This document shows, piece by piece, positions 11,441-23,665 of a stretch of DNA of 64,000 nt. How positions within the stretch are numbered: position 1 is the stretch's first letter; every line of letters starts with the position of its first letter. The position numbers and the translations under genes are program-made. The notes under the pieces are model-generated. The model was not told where the DNA came from. It did no database searches and saw only the letters and a list, made by a program, of their open reading frames with translations. Source of the DNA: Torreya grandis (lineage: Eukaryota > Streptophyta > Pinopsida > Cupressales > Taxaceae); assembly GCA_037957365.1 (NCBI GenBank), contig JARHVA010004255.1, positions 1,203,001 through 1,267,000 on the forward strand. Direction: 5' to 3'.

Positions 11441-12649
11441 TTATGAATGCATGCATGGTGTTCTTAAATATTCATTTGGTTTATATGTGTGCTCTAACTT
11501 TATATTTATCTATTTTTATATCATTTGATAGTGAGTCAAATATTTCTCTTATATGGTGACTTTGGTTTCATATTTTATATTGGTTATGATGTCATTGTGT
11601 TCTCTTATGGATATATTCTTTATCATTTCCTTCTTTTTATTCTTGAGTTTATTTCTTATGGATCCCTTGTTCTCTTTTTCATGATTTGTTTATCTCTTAT
11701 CTATATACACATGGATAATTGTTATTGTGACTTGTTTATACAAGCGTTACTCCCTTTAGTTATTCCTCATTTACCATGTGATCAATTAGAAAATAATTCA
11801 TCTCACTGTAATTTAATTTTACTTGTCTAATTTGACCTCATTTTATTCCCCTTTAAAAACTAAGCATACACATGGTTGAGACTTGAGATAAAATGCTTGT
11901 TCATAGTTAAGCTTACGTGTTCTAGTCAGTCTTGTCTTTGATACTTAGATTCCTCTAGCCTAAGCTAAAATATCATTCGTGTGTATCACTATATGTCTCA
12001 TGAATGGTAATTCTAAGTCTGTATGGAGGAGAAATATTAAAAATTCCATAAAAAAATTGAAAATCCAAATCATTTAATAAAAGGCAATGATCTAAAAGGA
12101 AACATTAAAAATTCTCAATAGTCAAATCACACTAAAAAATGTGATTCTAAGCACATATTCTTATTTTAATTAAAGCTCAAACTTCATGGCTGGCCTCACA
12201 ATAGAGATATGGTCCATTGGGGTGTGGTATTCTATTATATTAAAAAAGGATAATAAAATAATCTTTTAGTGCTACCTACTTTCTCATGCAAGTACACAAT
12301 CTTCATAGTAAACCAATGACTCTGTATGGGGTCTTGAGAAATGGGGAACATGTTTTGGTAAGGTAGGTCCATTTTAATTTTCTTGTTCAAAAATACCTAC
12401 ATGAGTTAATCTTAGTACCACACTTATTTTCCTACATATCATTGTGCCTATAGTGAATAGGTATCCTCTATATATTGATAGTCACTAGTCACTTAGTCTC
12501 TTATCATGTACTTAGTGTTCCTCATGTATTCTAAATTATTCTCATAAGATGCTTATGTTATGATTTTTACATTTAATTTTTCACTCCATACCATTCTATT
12601 ATTTCCCTTTGATAAATATTCTTTTGTTCATTGATCACTTCCATAGGGA
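11441..12649. other. AT-rich stretch without a recognised gene
   Basis: Contains one 101-codon plus-strand frame at 11525-11830 that is highly hydrophobic and Phe/Tyr/Ile-rich. AT-rich DNA gives such peptides by chance, and it has no start context or family match I know. No LTR matching the 2550-4850 arm is seen. Confidence 0.5.
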
Positions 12650-12910
12650 TTCTATTTATGAGTTGCATTATAAGACCATGGATAGGACCTATCCTTCCTC
12701 ACAAATTACCAATTTTTCACATTACCATTCCAAACATTCCATTTTATGATATTTTCACATTTTTTCCACCTCATTGGTTTTCTTTTTATGATTTTTAGTG
12801 TAATACCATGGATAGGACCTGGCCTTCCTCATAAAATTTTCCAATATCAAAGTCATAACAAAATTAGATGTGTCAAATATGGGATAAGATATGATTGATT
12901 ATTAGTTTCA
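12650..12910 (+). repeat. Two-copy ~130-bp tandem duplication
   Basis: CCATGGATAGGACC begins at 12676 and again at 12806. After it, CTATCCTTCCTCA matches CTGGCCTTCCTCA. Flanking TTTATGA/TTAGTG words also match. The copies are diverged, so the duplication is not recent. Confidence 0.6.
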
Positions 12911-13599
12911 CATCATTGACATGATTCCCATATTTATTTAGTATGCTTTATGCCTACTTAATTAATATTTCACTTTTATCTTCTTATTTTCAAATTACAT
13001 GTAAGAATTCAACCATTTTTCTTAAGTATCTCATACATATCAACTTGAATTAGTGTGATTAATTTAAGACCATTTTTTCCCAATTTTGTTTCTATTTTAT
13101 ACCTCCCAACATTATTTAGTATGATTAATGGAATAATTTAATTAATTTTGTACCATTATTCTTTTATGTGATTTCCATTTTATTACATTATTTTCATACT
13201 TCACATTGTGATTTAGTGTGATTTTACTTGTTTTAATTTGGTGCTAATATTTTTTTTGGTTTGAAAACAATTTTTCACCCTCTTGTTTACCATGCTTGGT
13301 TTTATCATACTTAGTCATATTTTTGTTATTACACATTTCCCAATGTGAAATAGTGATTAGTTCATTTAGTTTTGATTAATTATAATTTACCACATCCTTT
13401 TCACCTATTTATTTTTAACCATGCATGTGTCCTACATAATGCTAGAAAAGAAACCACAACACATATTTTATATATCATATACAATAGAAGAAAAATAAAT
13501 GTGATAGAAATAAATATATCCATGCATACATAACCACAATCATATATAAACACATAAGATCAACATCCAACTATCAACATACGATATCTATATATATCA
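12911..13599. other. AT-rich DNA, nothing recognised
   Basis: Mostly T-rich sequence. A weak irregular repetition of TAGTRTGATTAAT-like words near 13053, 13118, 13214 and 13350 is visible, but the spacing is uneven. No gene is recognised. Confidence 0.45.
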
Positions 13600-14960
13600 T
13601 GTGTTTTGATGTAAAGTACAAAAATACATCACTCCAATTCTAAGGTTAGGCTCTATCATGTCTATCTCATGACCTAACCATGATGCCCATTGATGCCTCA
13701 GATAATGCACTTTGAATAGTATGTTATAAAGAGGATGTCCATAATAGAAAAATTGCTTCTTACCCTTATAGGTTAGTCACTTAGGCCTATACCTATCCTA
13801 GTTGTATTTTGGTAGCCAAATGTGTTGATCTATCTTGAGCCAAGGCTTGCCATGCATGCATCTCTCCCACTCCCACCCCTGTTAGGGGATATAATTCATC
13901 CTTATACACCTATAATCACCTTATGGCCTCTCCTACTAGTTTGAACTAGCTCAATAGAGATGGGGAAAATGTTACCACAACATCATCCAATGTGGTAGGG
14001 TTGTATGGAATCAACACCTCATAAAAGATATCATAGAGTGCTTACCTCACCAAGAATCCCCATATGGTCTCCTCATCCTCTATAGGATCTATAAGATTAC
14101 AACCAAATAGATGTTACATCATAGAAATATCTTAAAATATATCTATCTATAATCTATCAATTAAATCCTACATAATTAGTATTATATTTTCAAAAACTTA
14201 AGAAAATTACAATCATTTATTAACTATATATATGTCACCTAGCACCATCACCCCATATACTCAACCATTAATCATGGTCTATCCATTATCTCATCCCTTA
14301 AGTACCTCATCTATGGGATGTCTTCTAATCAATGTAAACCCTAGAATCATCACCCATGTCCATCTCAATCCTTACCTTAGTGGTACTTTTATAGACTAGC
14401 TCTACCTTAGGCCAACTAATGGGTCATCATGGATGACCACCCTCTATGCTTTCTCTCACCATTGAAATATCCATCGGTGGAGTGACTAAGGTGGTCTCCA
14501 CTCCTCATACTTTGGTTCTAGATATGGTACCTTTAAAACTCTTACATCCACGTCCATGACCTCTCTAGCTATTGGCCATCATGTTTGACTTATCCATGAT
14601 TTCTTATGTCATGGTCTAATCTATAGTCTCATGAATCGTGGCCCCTCTCCTCCTTTCCCTCTCAACTCTCTCAAATTTTTATCCCAAAATTTGGGCACCA
14701 CTATAGGATCCATCAAGAGAGGGAGTCTAAATTGACTTGGTAAGCATGTCACTAACTACATCTTTATCCACCATGGGTAGTGGCCCATGATCCATGGCAG
14801 TGATAACTCTAGTGCTACCATCCTCTAACTCAGATAAACTATTACAATGTTTGGATAAGATTTCTACTCAATCTATACTCACATGACTATCTATAGCACT
14901 GGTACTTGGGTCATGACCTGTGCTACCTAATCCTATCTTCATCTCAACACCCGATGTAAC
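13600..14960 (-). pseudogene. Decayed minus-strand coding-like tract, unidentified
   Basis: GC content is higher here than in neighbouring DNA. One minus-strand frame stays readable with few stops from about 14960 to 14520, giving segments such as MDHGPLPMVDKDVVSDML and RGHGRGCKSFKGTISR. Other minus-strand segments near 14080-13850 read sensibly, for example GVGVGEMHAWQALAQDRS. The basic Gly/Arg/Lys patch after a Ser/Asp-rich part resembles the start of some transposon-encoded proteins. I cannot assign it to a family, and its link to the Tat element that starts at 15335 is unknown. Confidence 0.3.
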
Positions 14961-15334
14961 TTATCATCAACTATATGGGGAAACCCAATTGGTAAGTACA
15001 TCAGGAACATCTCATATATTTATGCACTCAATAATATCACTAGACCCATGTTCTTATTCCCTTTATATATCATCTTATACATATCATGCATGAGCTAGAC
15101 CCAAATGATAAAACCTAGGTTATAGAGTGCCCCCTGATCTAATATCACTTGGCATAAGGCTATTATATATATTAGTCCCTTTCTATCTAACTTATGACAT
15201 AACACTCATTTTATCACAATTCCTATCAACACCTTTTGAATGTCTAGAATCTAGGATATATAGACATAAAAAAGTCCCACTTTTAAATCTGGATATATCC
15301 TATCAGACCAAGTTGCCCATTGGGCTAGTACTTG
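14961..15334. other. Left flank of the first Tat element
   Basis: A 78-codon plus-strand frame runs from 15127 across the LTR boundary at 15335 and so is probably a chance frame. Nothing else is recognised. Confidence 0.4.
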
Positions 15335-16248
15335 TGATTAAAGAATCCAAGGAGGATGGTTAGATCATATGTTAGATTTATAATGAAATCAACTCAAAAT
15401 GAAATAAATAACAAACTAACATTCATAACAATACCTTTCCTGGATCAAAGGGAGGATCATGGTGAAGTAAATCAAATGGCAAAGCAAAACTAAAATGCAA
15501 GAAAACATACCTTTATTACCTTGAATACTCCAAGAGATTTATTTGTTTGGCTTACTCAGATTATGCTCAAGAAGTCTTCATGAGTGAAACTTGGCTATCT
15601 TCATCTCCTCTTAGCATCATGGTTGGCTTGATATGGCTCATCCTTAGCTTGATGGTTTGGATTAATTTTGACATTATAACATTATGTATTTGTTTCATGC
15701 CTTAAATCCTACATTATAACTCTACTATGCTATAACCTCTCTAAATTAAGAGCTCTAGGCTTGTATCTATATGATTTAAAATCAACTTAGAATGAGTTAA
15801 ATCCTAAAATAAGTTTTCTTAATTAACCCCAGTAGAGTTAAAATGTGTCCAAAACTCATGATTATAATGGAATAAGTATGCTTGAGATATTTTAGATTTT
15901 ATACAACTCAAAAAATCTAATGATTAATTCCTAGGATATTTATTTATTTTTGAATTTCCATTTTGATAATTTATTTAATTACTTAAGGATGAATTCAATT
16001 AGGATTTGATTAATATTTTCATGTTGATTAATCCCTTTTAGGCATTTAAAACATTTATGCAATATTTGAATTAAATGTTGTGTGTATTTGTCTCATATAA
16101 TTGATTTTTAGGCCAAATTGATCTAATTTATTGTTATGAAGCCAAATTTGAGACATTTAGAAATTCTTAGGCTATATATTCAATGGTTGGTAAGAATTGT
16201 TCTATAGTTGGGTATGGAGCTATTAGTGGCTAATTTTAGATGTATACA
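15335..16248 (-). repeat. 3' LTR of Tat element 1
   Basis: The plus strand starts TGATTAAAGAATCC and ends TGTATACA, so it keeps TG/CA termini on both strands. It aligns throughout with 30545-31465, including the shared blocks AAATCAACTCAAAATGAAAT and GGGAGGATCATGGTGAAG near the start. It is 914 bp, against 921 bp for the partner. Confidence 0.92.
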
Positions 16249-16260
16249 TTTTTCCCCTAT
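16249..16260 (-). other. Polypurine tract of Tat element 1
   Basis: On the minus strand AGGGGAAAAA lies directly before the TGTATACA start of the 3' LTR. This is the expected plus-strand primer site. Confidence 0.8.
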
Positions 16261-16519
16261 TTATGAAGGCATTACAAGTTGTAAGCATAGTAATGTATTA
16301 TAAAAGAATAAAAATGTTTTGTGTGCTTATGAATTTAACTATGATAGATGAACTGTAGGGTACCCCCTCAAGGGATCAATTGGAAAAAAGTTGTTGGTAA
16401 ACAATCCCTCTAAGGAAGGAAATGAGTGGACCAAACAAACAAAAATGATGGCGTGAAAACATAATTATTTGTTGAAATGTAGACGAAATCACTAAGAATT
16501 CAAGTGGGATTGTGTACAA

Positions 16520-16835
16520 TGGTTTAACCAAAGGTGTTTATAATTATTATACTCAAATAGTGGCAAACATGGTATGATAACACAATTATTTTCCCAAAGG
16601 TGGTTGTAATCATTGAGGATATGAAGTTGCCCTAGTTAGGGAAAAGAAACAAGATAAAAACATGCCCCATATGGGTATAAGAAAGTGAAAATTTTTCCCA
16701 AAGGTGATTATAACCATTAACCCCTCAAATTAGTGATAACATAATGATTTTCCTAAAGATGGTTAGAATCATTGAGAATACATGTGGGATGGTGTACAAT
16801 GGTTTACCTAAAGGTGGTTATAAGCATTTTACCTT
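16520..16835. repeat. Degenerate ~54-bp repeat cluster, first group
   Basis: The core CCYAAAGGTGGTTATAATCATT recurs at 16528, 16593, 16697, 16752 and 16807. Spacings are 65, 104, 55 and 55 bases, so one unit is probably lost in the 104-base gap. The region between cores also repeats in part (GTGGGATGGTGTACAATGGTTT-like words at about 16505 and 16785). Confidence 0.75.
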
Positions 16836-17837
16836 GATTATGGAAAAAAATATTGATGGATAATGATTGAAATCATGATGATGAAAATTTGATATAAATG
16901 ATAAAGATGAATTGGGACAATCTTCTAGTACTGAGATGCTCATCCCAGCTAACAAAGGTTGAAATTATTTTGTTGTTTAATTACTCTATTTTGTATATGA
17001 TTAGAATAGTTGTTGGTGTTGGTGCCAAGAAGATATCAATGTTTCATTATTATGTAGACTTCTCAAAGTTGATTTTTGTTGTAGCACATGATGGTAGGCA
17101 TCATGATAGAACACCATGAGGACTTGGACAAAATATTCATAAGTACTGACTCCCATGATCCAATACTCAGTGGAAAATAATACACCAATGATAAAAATGA
17201 TGATTCTAATGTAGAGATATTAATATGTATGGATTAAATTATAAAAACATAAGGAATCAACCAATGAATATTCATAGACTAAATCAAGGCAACAGTGCAA
17301 AAAATAAACAAATAGGTGCACAAATAAACACTTAAACAAAGAAACAAACAGTCCTAATGTTAGTATAAATAATGTGATGAACATTACCCTTATAAAATAG
17401 ATAATAAATTAAAAAACAAACATGATGGGTAAATAAAAGGAAAGGAACGGAGTGGCTAAGTTGTCTCTATATGCACTAGGTAAGTGGACTCTACATACAT
17501 AGTTCTATGGATGATATATCCAAGAAAAACTTCAAGCTGAATGTAGTTTTCCCAAGAATTGGGATAGAAGAAAAATGATAATGATAAAAAAATAAATGTG
17601 ATAGATTTGATATAAGAATAGGAATGATCTCATAAAATATATAGATCATGGGATAAAAGGCCAAAAAGGATGCAGAAACTAAGTAACAAGTGATTTCTTG
17701 TGACTTAGTAAGGGTTTCCAAAATCCTTAAGGCAAAGAAGTGGTCAATATTTATGTTTTTTCTAAATGGTTTTTTCAAAAAAAATTTGAATTTTTGGAGT
17801 ATCTCAACTCAATCAAGGATGATGAGATAATAAATAG

Positions 17838-17945
17838 TTTAATCTCACAAAATGATGAGAGCATGGGTAACTTGAAATGGTTGCTCGTAAAATGGCAAGA
17901 GTGTGGCTAACTTTGAATGGTTGCTCATAAAATGGAAAGAGCATT
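17838..17945. repeat. 40-bp tandem repeat
   Basis: GGTTGCTCGTAAAATGGCAAGAG starts at 17879 and a near copy at 17919, with an earlier weaker copy (TCTCACAAAATGATGAGAG) near 17843. The period is 40 bases. It sits in the 3' untranslated region of the Tat element. Confidence 0.7.
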
Positions 17946-18149
17946 GTGAAAAGGGGGATTGGGCTAACCTTAATTTTTTTTTTACAACCCACATAGTCCC
18001 AAAATGGACCTAGGTCATAGTAATTCCACCTTATAGTGGATAAAATTGACTAGTGTAGTGGCCAATTCAAATGAAATAGGCACAGTGGCACAATATGGCA
18101 TAGGAAATGGAAAGTTAACATGTCAAGGCATACTAAACAAATATTACCC

Positions 18150-18285
18150 CTAGTTTACCCATAGGTGATTATAACTAGAATACAACTAATTAGATAAATG
18201 ATACTAATTTTCCTATAGGTGGTTATAATTAGTAACAAGATTGATGAAACACTAATTTACACATAAGTGGTTATAATCAGGTTCA
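18150..18285. repeat. Degenerate ~54-bp repeat cluster, second group
   Basis: The same core as at 16520-16835 returns as CCCATAGGTGATTATAACTA (18158), CCTATAGGTGGTTATAATTA (18212) and ACATAAGTGGTTATAATCAG (about 18261), at 54 and 49 bases spacing. The separation of 1.3 kb from the first group suggests that an array was interrupted or thinned. Confidence 0.7.
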
Positions 18286-18750
18286 CGCAAACAAACATGA
18301 TAAGAAGGGAATAATAAATTAAGGATGCAATTATTAAAACTTATATCACATTACCTCTATCTAAAATTATTGAAAAAATTAGTGAAACTGATTTGATTCT
18401 TCATGTTGAATGAAAAATTAATGGATAAACCAAGGTCAAATATGTTAGGCTAGGATGAATGAAAACATTCTTTGGTTGATATAATGGAATGGTAGAACAA
18501 ATATGTGATAGGCAAAGTGATAGTCCAGTAGGTTGATAGGATGATAAAATGATAGAAATTTATGGTACAAAGAAGAATGTTGATAATATGGCACAATTTG
18601 AAATGGTCCTTATAAATGATACATCATATCACTCAAGTGTAGTACAATTTGAGGTGTATAATGTTCATAAGCTCATAAATTTTAGCCCCATATACCATGG
18701 TGATATTATATACTCTAATGCCATAATAGACAATAATGATGAAAGGACCT

Positions 18751-19720
18751 ACCTAGTTGAGTTTGAACTTAACTTTATGCTTTTTCTTAGTTGTGTTATT
18801 CTTTTGGTTCTCTTTAAGGACAAGATCACCAAGCTCAAATTATATATATTTCAAGCATTGATTATAGTGACCACAAATTCAATTTTGATATGATTGATGG
18901 TGGTTCACTATGTCCATGCATTTTTCAATGAGTAACTATAGCTCCTATAGGTGAGCTACTCGATAGTCTTCATTATCCAAGACATGCTTCAAATATGTGT
19001 GTAATGAAGGTAACTCAACCTCGATGGGGAGAATGGCCTTAGTACCATAAACAAGTAAGTATGGAGTGGCTCTTGTTGGAGTATGGTGATTAGTATGGTA
19101 CGCCTAAAGAGAATAGAATTTCTAAAGGTACCAATCATAACTGACATCACTGATAATATTTTTGAGAAAGTTGATAATAGTTTTATTTGATGATTTGGCC
19201 TAGCCATTACCATGAGGGTAATATGTTGTAAAAAAATGTTAAGTATATTTTACTAAACATATAGAGATTCAACATCCTTATTATTGAATGATCCATAATT
19301 ATTAGATATAATTTTGGAGAGGATACCATAGAAATAAATAATATGGTTAAAGATGAATTTAAAAATTTGCTTTCCAATTATGTAAGCAAGGGGTATATAT
19401 TCAACCCACTTAGTGAAATATTTTTTGGTGGTAAGGATATGTTTATGGCCATCAAATGAGGTGGGGTTTATTTTTCCAATGAGATTGAGGCCCCATGTAG
19501 CAAATGTCAATGGTGTCAACATTGGTTTCAAAGTCTTGGATGGGCAATGAATCAAATTGGCACACCATTGACATTTATCACATTTTTGACATATGCAACT
19601 ACATCTACATCAATAATTGGCCAATATCACCTAGTACATAAGAGATTTTTGGATAAGATTACCCTGTTGGTGTTGGTTCCACACACTCCTTTGTGAACTT
19701 CTTATAACGCTAGTGTAGAT
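18751..19720 (-). pseudogene. Integrase remnant of Tat element 1
   Basis: On the minus strand a Cys-rich patch near 19620-19560 (CDKCQWC) marks the end of the zinc-binding N-terminal domain. The catalytic core follows: WGLNLIGKINP (about 19498-19466), then HKHILTTKKYFTKWVE, then IISNNYGSF near 19310-19285. A second frame near 19060-18960 gives TPTRATPYLLVYGTKAILP, the conserved C-terminal part of plant gypsy integrases. The first two catalytic Asp of the D,D-35-E triad are both Asn here. The change at 19484-19486 fits loss of a CG (CTC GAT to CTC AAT). Stops and frameshifts make it inactive. It would have inserted the cDNA into host chromatin. No chromodomain is visible. Confidence 0.85.
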
Positions 19721-19989
19721 TCTACTAAAGATAAATAATGAAATAGAGTTCCATCAATGAGATAAGGTAGGTGGTAATATTTGGTCATGTAAATAGGTGT
19801 ATAAGTCTAAATACCAAGAAGAGATGGGACCAAAAATATCTCATATCATTACAATAGTTAAAGGTATATGAGCTGGCATTATTAGATTATCAATGAGAAA
19901 ATGATAATCTTTGGTTGTATCTCCATGTTGAATCAAAGATCCAATCATAGCCATAGTATCTACTATTTTTTTACTTTCTATTGGTATAT

Positions 19990-20335
19990 ATATTTAAACT
20001 AGATATTGGTAATATGTTGTTTAAGAGTGTTGACCATTGCTTTTTAGGGAACTAGCTTGTCATCTTGGTATAAAAATGGTCTATAAATTGATTGATGATT
20101 AATTATGAATCACAATAAACCTTGAGATGATATATGTTCCATTGTACTACATTTCAAAGCCCTAAAATGATGTTTCATATTTGACAATGTTGTTGGTACA
20201 AGGAAAACTGATTCTAAAAGACTTTAGGATTAAATCCCCCTCTGGGATTATAAACAAAAGACTTACCCTCGATAAATGTGCTATGAATGAACCATCAAAA
20301 TAAAACTTCCAATTCTACTCCTCAAGAGGTGTTTC
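19990..20335 (-). pseudogene. Archaeal-type RNase H remnant of Tat element 1
   Basis: The minus strand gives WKFYFDGSF at about 20320-20290 and CTNNIVKYEAL at about 20180-20150. These are the first and second acidic motifs of the extra RNase H found in Tat-group elements (typical forms WxxxFDGS and CTNNxAEYEAL). In the second motif Ala-Glu has become Val-Lys, so the second catalytic acid is lost. It lies between the regular RNase H and integrase, the usual Tat order. Confidence 0.8.
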
Positions 20336-20419
20336 AATTATGGTCATGATTGATTCATTGAGAAAATGGAATGTGAGTGGCTATGTAATTGCAAGGGGTA
20401 ATTTAGCAAGCTGATCTAT

Positions 20420-20930
20420 AAGAACTTGCCCTTGATGACTTTTTGGTTTATATACTCTATCTCAAACTTAGTTAGAAGCATGATACATTTGGCCATATCA
20501 CCTTGTAACATTATTTTAGATAGTAGATACTTGAGCATATATACTTTTGAAATGACCATGGTTTTATTGTTCAACATGTAATATCATGGTTTATAAGCTA
20601 TGAAGACCAAGGATAAATAAGATTTATCAATGGGTGTATAATTGTGTTCATATACAACTAGTGTATAGCTTAGATGGTACACTACATGCTCCTTTCTATT
20701 ATCATCATGTTGAGATAGAAGTGCCCCCAAGGCTTTGTCTATCACTAATAGATACAAAAGGTATGGTTTCCCTAACTAGGAGGTAATAAAACTAGTGGAT
20801 TCACAAGATAGTCTTTTAGATATTAAAAATCTTTTTAACAATCATCATCCCAAAGAAATGGCACACCCTTCTTAATTATATGTGTAAATGGGTGGCACTT
20901 GTAAGCTAATTGAGATATGAAGCATCTACT
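20420..20930 (-). pseudogene. RNase H (gypsy type) remnant of Tat element 1
   Basis: Follows RT directly on the minus strand. The connection segment KCHPFTHIIKKGVPFLWDDD (about 20900-20840) leads to SLGALLSQHDDN (about 20715), then SYTLVVYEHNYTP (about 20650) and KYLLSKIMLQG..MAKCIMLLTKFEIEYI (about 20540-20450). This matches the usual plant gypsy RNase H order (ALGALLAQ, then YTP-type block, then KWxxxLxEFDI). Several stops interrupt it. The enzyme degrades RNA in RNA-DNA hybrids during reverse transcription. Confidence 0.75.
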
Positions 20931-20939
20931 GGATTAGAT

Positions 20940-21790
20940 CTTGATATGAAAACTATGGAGCTACTTCAAATTGGTTAGTGGTGTCATTTATTTTATGGAT
21001 TTTAGTTTAGCTAGATCAAATTTTATGCCCCTATGAGATACAAAGAATCTAATAAATTTACCGAAAGTAAATCCAAAAACATATTTCTTAGGGTTGAGTC
21101 TAATTTTGTATTCATGTAGTTTATCAAATGTCCTCCTTAATACTATTTTATGATCAGTCTTGGTCTTTGATTTACCTAATATGTCATCGACATAGTATTC
21201 AACAATGTCATCCATCATATCATGGCTCTTTTATAGGTGGCCTTTGCATTTTTAAGAATAAATGGCATAACTTGATAATATAATGTTCCCCATGGAGTGG
21301 TGCACATTATTTTATGTTGGTCCTCTGGTGTGATTCTAATTTGATTATAGATTGAGAAACCATCTATCAATGAAATCATCTCATAACTTGTTGTGGAGCC
21401 AATAATCATGCCAATGTTTGGAAATAAAAATTCATCCTTAGGTCAAGCTTTGTTAATCTCTCTAAAATTAGTATAGATTTTGATTCCTTCTGGCTTTTTA
21501 CTAACTAGCACTACATTGGAAATCCATTCAGAATAGTTAATTATCATAATACCTCTTGCTTCTAATATCTTTTATAAATATTCATTTACTAGTACAATAA
21601 TGTGAGGATGCATTTTGTGCAATTTTTTCTTCACTAGTTTGGCATCAGGATGTACCATAAGGTGGTGAATAACCAAGTTGAGGTCCAAACCATGCATGTC
21701 AAAATATGCCCATGTAAATATATTTACAAATTACATCAATAGAGATATAAATGCTTTGCACTCCTCCTCAATGAGGGATGTGCCTAATTT
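20940..21790 (-). pseudogene. Reverse transcriptase remnant of Tat element 1
   Basis: Minus-strand motifs appear in order. An acidic lead-in ends FTWAYFDMHGLDLNLVIHHL (about 21745-21685). Next come KKKLHKMHPH (21640-21610), SEWISNVVLVSKKP, then DGFSIYNQIRI, CTTPWGTLYYQVMPF and LKNAKATYKRAM (21360-21220). The catalytic YVDD is intact at 21194-21183, followed by KLHEYKIRLNPKKYVFG and LAKLKSIK. Two long sub-frames (21409-21215 and 21218-20988) cover fingers to palm. In the second, GLKNAGATYQ of the family reads ILKNAKATYK, a loss of two glycines. Stops and a frame change near 21215 inactivate it. Confidence 0.9.
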
Positions 21791-23289
21791 AATCCACTTT
21801 AGGTCATCCACATATCCTATGTTTACCTTTGTTGTGTCCTCTACTAGAAGGGTTGAACCATCTTCAAGAATAGTGGGAAAATATTTGAACTATTTAGATA
21901 TGTTAGAGTCCATTGTTAGGACTAGTTATTCATGTTCTCCTAAACATGATGAATCAAAATCCCATAATGTTAAGGATTCCCATATGAAAAATGTTTTTAT
22001 AAACACCTAGATTATGCAATTAAAGGCTCGATGTTCTTCAAGACTAAATTCAAAACTATAGACAAGTTATATGTCATTGGTATCCTGGATGATCTGATCA
22101 AAAGCTTATTATTATTCAAAACTAAAATTAGACCCATATACAAGCTTACCATTGGTGGTCTCCTGGTCTATACTTAAATAATTTTGTACACCCCCATCTA
22201 GTTGTGCCTAAAATAGGTTTTCACCACTCAACTAGCTTTTATCTTTACTTTTTTCATGGTCCAAAAGTGCCTCAAAGAGGTTTTCACTTTGGGACCTCAA
22301 TTTTTTATTTATTTATTTTTAGATAAGGGTATTTGTTTGCTCTTTAAAATAGGATTTAGGATCTCACTTGATTGAGATCCCTTATTTATGATCTCTAAAT
22401 GGAACATTTTCCTTAAGGCCTAAAAAATCACAGAATACCTCATCATTTTAGAACTCATCAACTAGCACATTGGATTCTTGTTGGTCCCAGTCTATTAGTT
22501 GGGGATAACATAATGGTAGTGTATTATGATAGATGATTGATTGAAGGGTTTAAATTGTATTATTATCAAATAGATTTGTTTAAGCTAAGTCATTGAATTG
22601 GATATGATTATACTATACTTCATTACCAACATCATCATCACTAGTTTTTAGAAATGGAACTTGATTAAGATATATGGGGTCACCCCTAAGTGGTTTAAAT
22701 CCAAGTCCATAGGCTCCTTTATACTTCGTCATAGAAATTGGATCGAGTTCTCCCTATTGATTGGTCTTGAGGTCTCCTCCTTCATAGATTTGGTTCACCA
22801 TGATCCAATTAGGAATGGGATACTTGGAGTTTTTATAACAATCAACTAATTTGTCATTGTATAACCATGATTCATCACTGTAGAGAGGGTTCTATTATTG
22901 GCCCGAGTTTGGTATGAAAGTGATGAATACTAGGTTATGGAGTTTGGTTTTTCCCTTAGTTTGACATTCCATGTGATTTGGTTTGGATTTAGGTCTTCCA
23001 AAGGACTTGGAATTTTGTGGAATCTTTGTAATGTAAAAGGTGTCATGGGTCAATTACTCTCTTAGGTCATTACTTGAGATGGTATGGTGATTAGACATTT
23101 CAATAGGTTGCATGTGAGAAAGTAAATCAAGGTTATCAGGGTCAATATAGTTGGCCTTTGATAAATTAATAAGTATTTATTTACCCTTGTCCTACTTGGA
23201 AGCTAGATTCATGCTAGAAGGATAATTATAGCTCATGAACTCAACCTCAAGATGTTTTTTATGGTCATATGGTTACAAATCTCCTAAAA
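21791..23289 (-). other. Linker between protease and RT in Tat element 1
   Basis: About 1.5 kb without a recognised domain. Short minus-strand frames occur, and the plus-strand frames at 21678-22010 and 22661-22849 are chance frames. The matching stretch of the second Tat element (44900-46380) is similar in length, which suggests a disordered spacer in the polyprotein. Confidence 0.55.
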
Positions 23290-23665
23290 TACTAACCTCC
23301 ATCCATGAATGGGATAATTTGGTACACTAGTGCAATGTTGATGGGACTATATGAATCTCATATAAACAAGGTCTACCCAAAAGCATATTGTATGATAAAT
23401 CAATATCTAGCACATGGCAAAGTGTATTATGGGTCAAGTGCCCAATGACAACTGGTAATCTAATGGTGAATTTTGATTCTTATTCATCATTTTTATAAGC
23501 TTTGATGGTGATTTTTTCTACTTAGATATTTTCTAAGGTGTACTTAAGAAGCTTGATGAGCTTTAGAGATATAATATTTAGACCTGAACCATTGTCTATG
23601 AGGACACATTTCACTTTGTGCCTCTTTATGTAAAATTTGATGTACAATGGATTATTGTGTAACGG
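23290..23665 (-). pseudogene. Retropepsin remnant of Tat element 1
   Basis: The minus strand reads PLYIKFYIKRHKVK then VLIDNGSGLNIIS (active site at 23605-23582), and later SYNMLLGRP near 23386-23360 followed by CLYEIHIVPSTLH. This is a well-preserved plant gypsy aspartic protease: D-N/T/S-G with a following Ser-Gly-Leu-Asn, and the distal LLGRPW..PSTLHQ block (Trp is Cys here). There is a stop after YTLENI and one in the PSTLH region. It would process Gag-Pol. Confidence 0.88.

Larger units (their letters stand above)
16261..18750 (-). other. 3' untranslated region of Tat element 1
   Basis: About 2.5 kb without pol motifs between integrase and PPT. It holds two clusters of a roughly 54-bp repeat and a 40-bp repeat (annotated separately). 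The block near 17490-17575 (AGTTCTATGGATG, then CCCAAGAATTGGGATAGAA) matches 40405-40475 in the second Tat element, so this region is inherited from the element and is not host DNA. A minus-strand frame of 95 codons at 17491-17778 overlaps that shared block but has no known motif. Confidence 0.7.

Noticed and set aside
15127..15363. 78-codon plus-strand frame as a gene
   Set aside because: It crosses the exact LTR boundary at 15335, so its 3' end is retroelement sequence.
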